From positions 1 through 64,000 of the forward strand of contig JADJTX010000002.1 in the NCBI GenBank assembly GCA_016710985.1: 64,000 bases of DNA, read 5' to 3'. A model generated the notes under the pieces. That model did not search any database, was not told the DNA's origin, and saw nothing but the letters and a program-made list of their open reading frames with translations. Of the stretch, positions 61,475 through 64,000 are shown one piece after another. A program made the translations under genes and the position numbers. This DNA comes from Ignavibacteria bacterium (GTDB lineage: Bacteria > Bacteroidota > Ignavibacteria > Tepidaquicellales > Tepidaquicellaceae). Every line of letters starts with the position of its first letter. Position 1 is the stretch's first letter.

Positions 61475-63332
61475 TCAAAACTTCTTTATCTTACTCATGA
61501 TCTCTTTCAGCTTTTCTCCCATCTCGTCTTCAGTCAGTTCAGCGGACTTTTCTGTTTTCCCTTTTTTAACTTTCCATATTTTTTTCCGCTTTCATCTCGG
61601 ACTCCTTGTCAATTCTTTCTTCTTTCTTTATTTCGGGCTCCGGTTCGCTTTCCGCTAAAACAACTTTCGGAGTTTCCTTCAATTCGTGTAATTCTGATAA
61701 CTCGTGTAATTCAGGTTCAGAACCTTCTTTATGAATTCTTTCCTCCTCCTTTATTTCAAACTCCGGTTCATTTTCTTCAGATGTGACTTCCGGAGTTAAC
61801 TTCAATTCGTGTAATTCTGATAATTCGTTTAATTCGGGTTCAGACTGCACAGACTCGACGGACTCCATACACTCTTTACTCTTATCTAATTTATATACAT
61901 TCATCGCCAGCGGCGGCAATGTCACTTTTATCGAATTCAAAAACTCAAATCTCGGAGCATCTTCCGAATGAACGCCGCCAAGATTCCCAACCCCGCTTCC
62001 TCCGTATTCTGCTGCATTGCTGTTCATGATCTCTTTATAATATCCTCTGAACGGAACACCGAATACGTAATTCTCTCTGAGTACGGGAGTCATATTAAAA
62101 GTAAATAAAAGCATTTCACTTTTATCGGAATTATATCTTACAAATCCAATGACACTGTTGTCCGAATCAGAAAAATCCAGCCACTGAAATCCTTTACTGT
62201 CGAAATCTTCTTCGTGAAATGCCGGATACTCTTTATATAATCTGTTCAGCTCTCTAAAATAGAAATGAAACTTGTTATTGTATTCATAATCAAGAACTTC
62301 CCAGTTCAAAGATATTTCGGAATTCCATTCAGTGTATTGTGCAATATCATTTCCCATAAAGTTCAGTTTCTTCCCGGGATGAGCAAACATAAAACCATAG
62401 AGCAGTCTTGCATTAGCAAACTTCTGCCATTCATCTCCGGGCATTTTCTCTATCACAGCTTTCTTTAAATGAACAACTTCATCGTGAGAGATCGGCAGCA
62501 GAAATTTTTCATTGAATGCATACCATATCGCAAACGTAAGTTTACCGTGATGAAATTTTCTGAATATAGGATCCATCGAAAAATAGGCGAGTATGTCGTG
62601 CATCCATCCCATGTTCCATTTCATGTCAAACCCCAGACCTCCGAGATGAACAGGAGCGGTCACGCCGGGCCATGATGAAGACTCTTCGGCTATCATCATT
62701 ACTCCTTTGCATTTTTTATGAACTATCTCGTTTAATTTTTTGAGAAAACTAACAACTTCAAGATTTTCATGACCACCGTAAATATTCGGCTCCCACTCCC
62801 CTTCCTTCCTTGAGTAATCCAGGTACAGCATCGAGGCAACAGCATCCACTCTCAATCCGTCAACATGATACTTTTCAAACCAAAACAGCGCATTGGAAAT
62901 CAAAAAATTCCTTACTTCATTTCTTCCGTAATCAAAAACATAGGTTGCCCATTCCTTATGAAAACCTTTTCGCGGATCTTCATATGCATAAATTTCCTTT
63001 CCGTCGAACTTCCCGAGCCCGTGTTCATCTGTCGGAAAATGCGAAGGCACCCAGTCGAGTATAACCCCAATCCCGTTCTGATGACAATGATCTACGAAAT
63101 ACATAAAGTCTTCCGGCGTCCCGTATCTGCTCGTCGGTGCAAAATAATTTACAACCTGATATCCCCAGGAGATATCAAGCGGATGCTCCATTACGGGAAG
63201 CAGTTCAATGTGTGTGTAATTGTTTTCTTTAACATACTCAACGAGTTCATGCGCTAGCTGCCTGTAACTTTTGTATCCCCATTCATTCGGAGAACCCTGC
63301 TTTTCAAAATCATTCTCAAAATCCTTTTTCAT
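61475..63332 (-). CDS. glgB: 1,4-alpha-glucan branching enzyme, catalytic part (frame broken from N-terminal part)
   Basis: The 588-residue frame (63332-61566) carries the GH13 barrel: HIELLPVMEHPLDISWGYQV, GIGVILDWVPSHFPTDEHGL, VDGLRVDAVASMLYLDY (Asp nucleophile), MMIAEESSSWPGVTAP (acid Glu), LPISHDEVVHLKKAVI (third Asp). Glycogen branching. The tail beyond ~residue 490 is unusual: two imperfect copies of an ELHELSELHELK...EIK-EE segment, repeat-like and acidic. At AAAAAAATATGG (about 61575) a further shift would extend it as WKVKKGKTEKSAELTEDE to 61475. The N-terminal part lies at 63329-63898; their junction shows one missing G (GSW changed to a stop). Confidence 0.85.
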
Positions 63333-63898
63333 GAACCAAGGTGAACTTCATAAATTGAAACCGGATTTTTTTTGTATTGAGCATTCGCTAAAGTAATTTT
63401 TTTCCTTTTATCCATCCACTCCTTATCATTCCAATCATGATTTTTAAGTGAGTCAACCATCGAAGCATTACTTGGACGATGCTCGGTCTTAAAAGCATAT
63501 GGATCTGATTTAAAAACCACATCTCCTGATTTTGATTTTACAGCGTATTTATATATCGTGTCCTCTTTCAATCCAGGAATGAACATGTTCCAGAATCCCG
63601 AATGATTTATTTTATGCATTAAATTTATTCCGGCTTTCCAGTCATTAAACTCTCCCACTACACTAACTGCTTTTGCATTCGGAGCCCAGACTGTAAACTG
63701 CACTCCTTTAATTTTTTTAATGGTTTTAATTTTTGCACCAAGCTTGTCAAAACTCTTATAATGCTTTCCTTCTCCGAGTAAATGGAGATCAAGATCACTT
63801 AATGCTGAAGGAATCTTCTTCAGAACTGAATCTTTGGCTTTATGCTTTTTTGTTTTCTCTTTTCCGGGAATTGATCTGGTTTTGTCTTTTTTCGGCAT
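63329..63898 (-). CDS. glgB: Glucan branching enzyme, N-terminal CBM48 part
   Basis: From MPKKDKTRSIPGKEKTKK at 63898 (an upstream ATG at 63937 has no added conservation). After a 30-residue lysine-rich start the CBM48 domain follows (DLHLLGEGKHYKSFDKLGA, GVQFTVWAPNAKAVSVVGEFNDW) up to PVSIYEVHLGS, where the frame meets TGA. The next codon should be Trp: the conserved GSW. Restoring one G joins it to the catalytic part. The ATGA overlap could let the second part be translated separately by coupling, so two subunits cannot be ruled out. Confidence 0.82.
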   Translation of the reverse strand: MPKKDKTRSIPGKEKTKKHKAKDSVLKKIPSALSDLDLHLLGEGKHYKSFDKLGAKIKTIKKIKGVQFTVWAPNAKAVSVVGEFNDWKAGINLMHKINHSGFWNMFIPGLKEDTIYKYAVKSKSGDVVFKSDPYAFKTEHRPSNASMVDSLKNHDWNDKEWMDKRKKITLANAQYKKNPVSIYEVHLGS

Positions 63899-64000
63899 AT
63901 AAATGAATTTACTTTTAAAATCATTAAAAGAATTCAAAATATAAATTCAATTTTAAACTATGGTAAAATGATTTAAATGTTGAACGCCGCCTGAGTACTG
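63899..64000. promoter_or_regulatory. Upstream region of glgB
   Basis: AT-rich leader, no gene visible up to the window end; likely holds the glgB promoter, no clear box identified. Confidence 0.35.

Noticed and set aside
63329..63332. GlgB as two genuine coupled subunits (ATGA overlap)
   Set aside because: One missing G exactly at the conserved GSW motif explains the split more simply, though coupling cannot be excluded.

Overview
This is a gene-dense, AT-rich bacterial chromosome window. Six proteins, plus one orphan tail, carry a type IX secretion (T9SS/Por) C-terminal sorting domain of the NYPNPFNP...M(I/V/A)L(L/I)K type. That domain, together with four secreted-protein ends carrying a dockerin-like EF-hand module, a DUF5916 outer-membrane protein and an M61 protease, points to Ignavibacteria or a close relative in the Chlorobi/Bacteroidota group. 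The assignment is inference from protein families. I saw no rRNA, tRNA or CRISPR array.

Layout. 1-307: end of a secreted protein with a dockerin-like tail. 346-5089 (minus): a four-gene cluster of two ATP-grasp-type proteins, a GCS2/YbdK-type carboxylate-amine ligase and an M29-like aminopeptidase, probably making or processing a small peptide. 5390-8823: small membrane/secreted proteins, a four-helix-bundle ORF, prfA and a broken RelE-type toxin-antitoxin pair. 8900-23162: T9SS proteins (YCF48 repeats, M14 carboxypeptidase, SBBP propeller), two methyltransferases, a YitT transporter, DUF5916 and an M61 protease. 23359-41000: LamG/P-domain, GH18 and beta-helix proteins ending in the dockerin-like module, two paralogues of an unrecognised helical protein family, a second four-helix-bundle ORF, a DUF1028 protein, lipoproteins, a large VPS10/YCF48-like T9SS protein and two toxin-antitoxin modules. 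41093-48950: DUF6588-like protein, a REP-associated transposase (RAYT) with its REP palindromes, mnmG, a broken GxxExxY ORF and a DUF6986 aldolase. 48951-56157: class III cyclase, ABC exporter, aldehyde dehydrogenase and cyclopropane-synthase-type methyltransferase. 56761-63937: another T9SS protein, deoC, an AbiE-type cassette and a split glgB.

The most striking property is between the genes. Nearly every junction carries short tandem words of 7 or 9 bp, or longer imperfect words, in about a dozen sequence families. Many are arranged as a left array and its reverse complement, making giant imperfect hairpins. Both four-helix-bundle genes and the GxxExxY gene lie exactly inside such inverted arrays, and similar arrays without any gene occur elsewhere. 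The arrays supply start or stop codons for neighbours and also appear inside coding regions (mnmG, T9SS tails, glgB tail). I regard this as the best candidate for an undescribed mobile or repeat system here.

A caution: at least ten genes are broken by single-base shifts, several of them in homopolymers, while many housekeeping genes are intact. Part of this may be sequencing error rather than decay. Each broken gene is therefore described with the reading that restores it.
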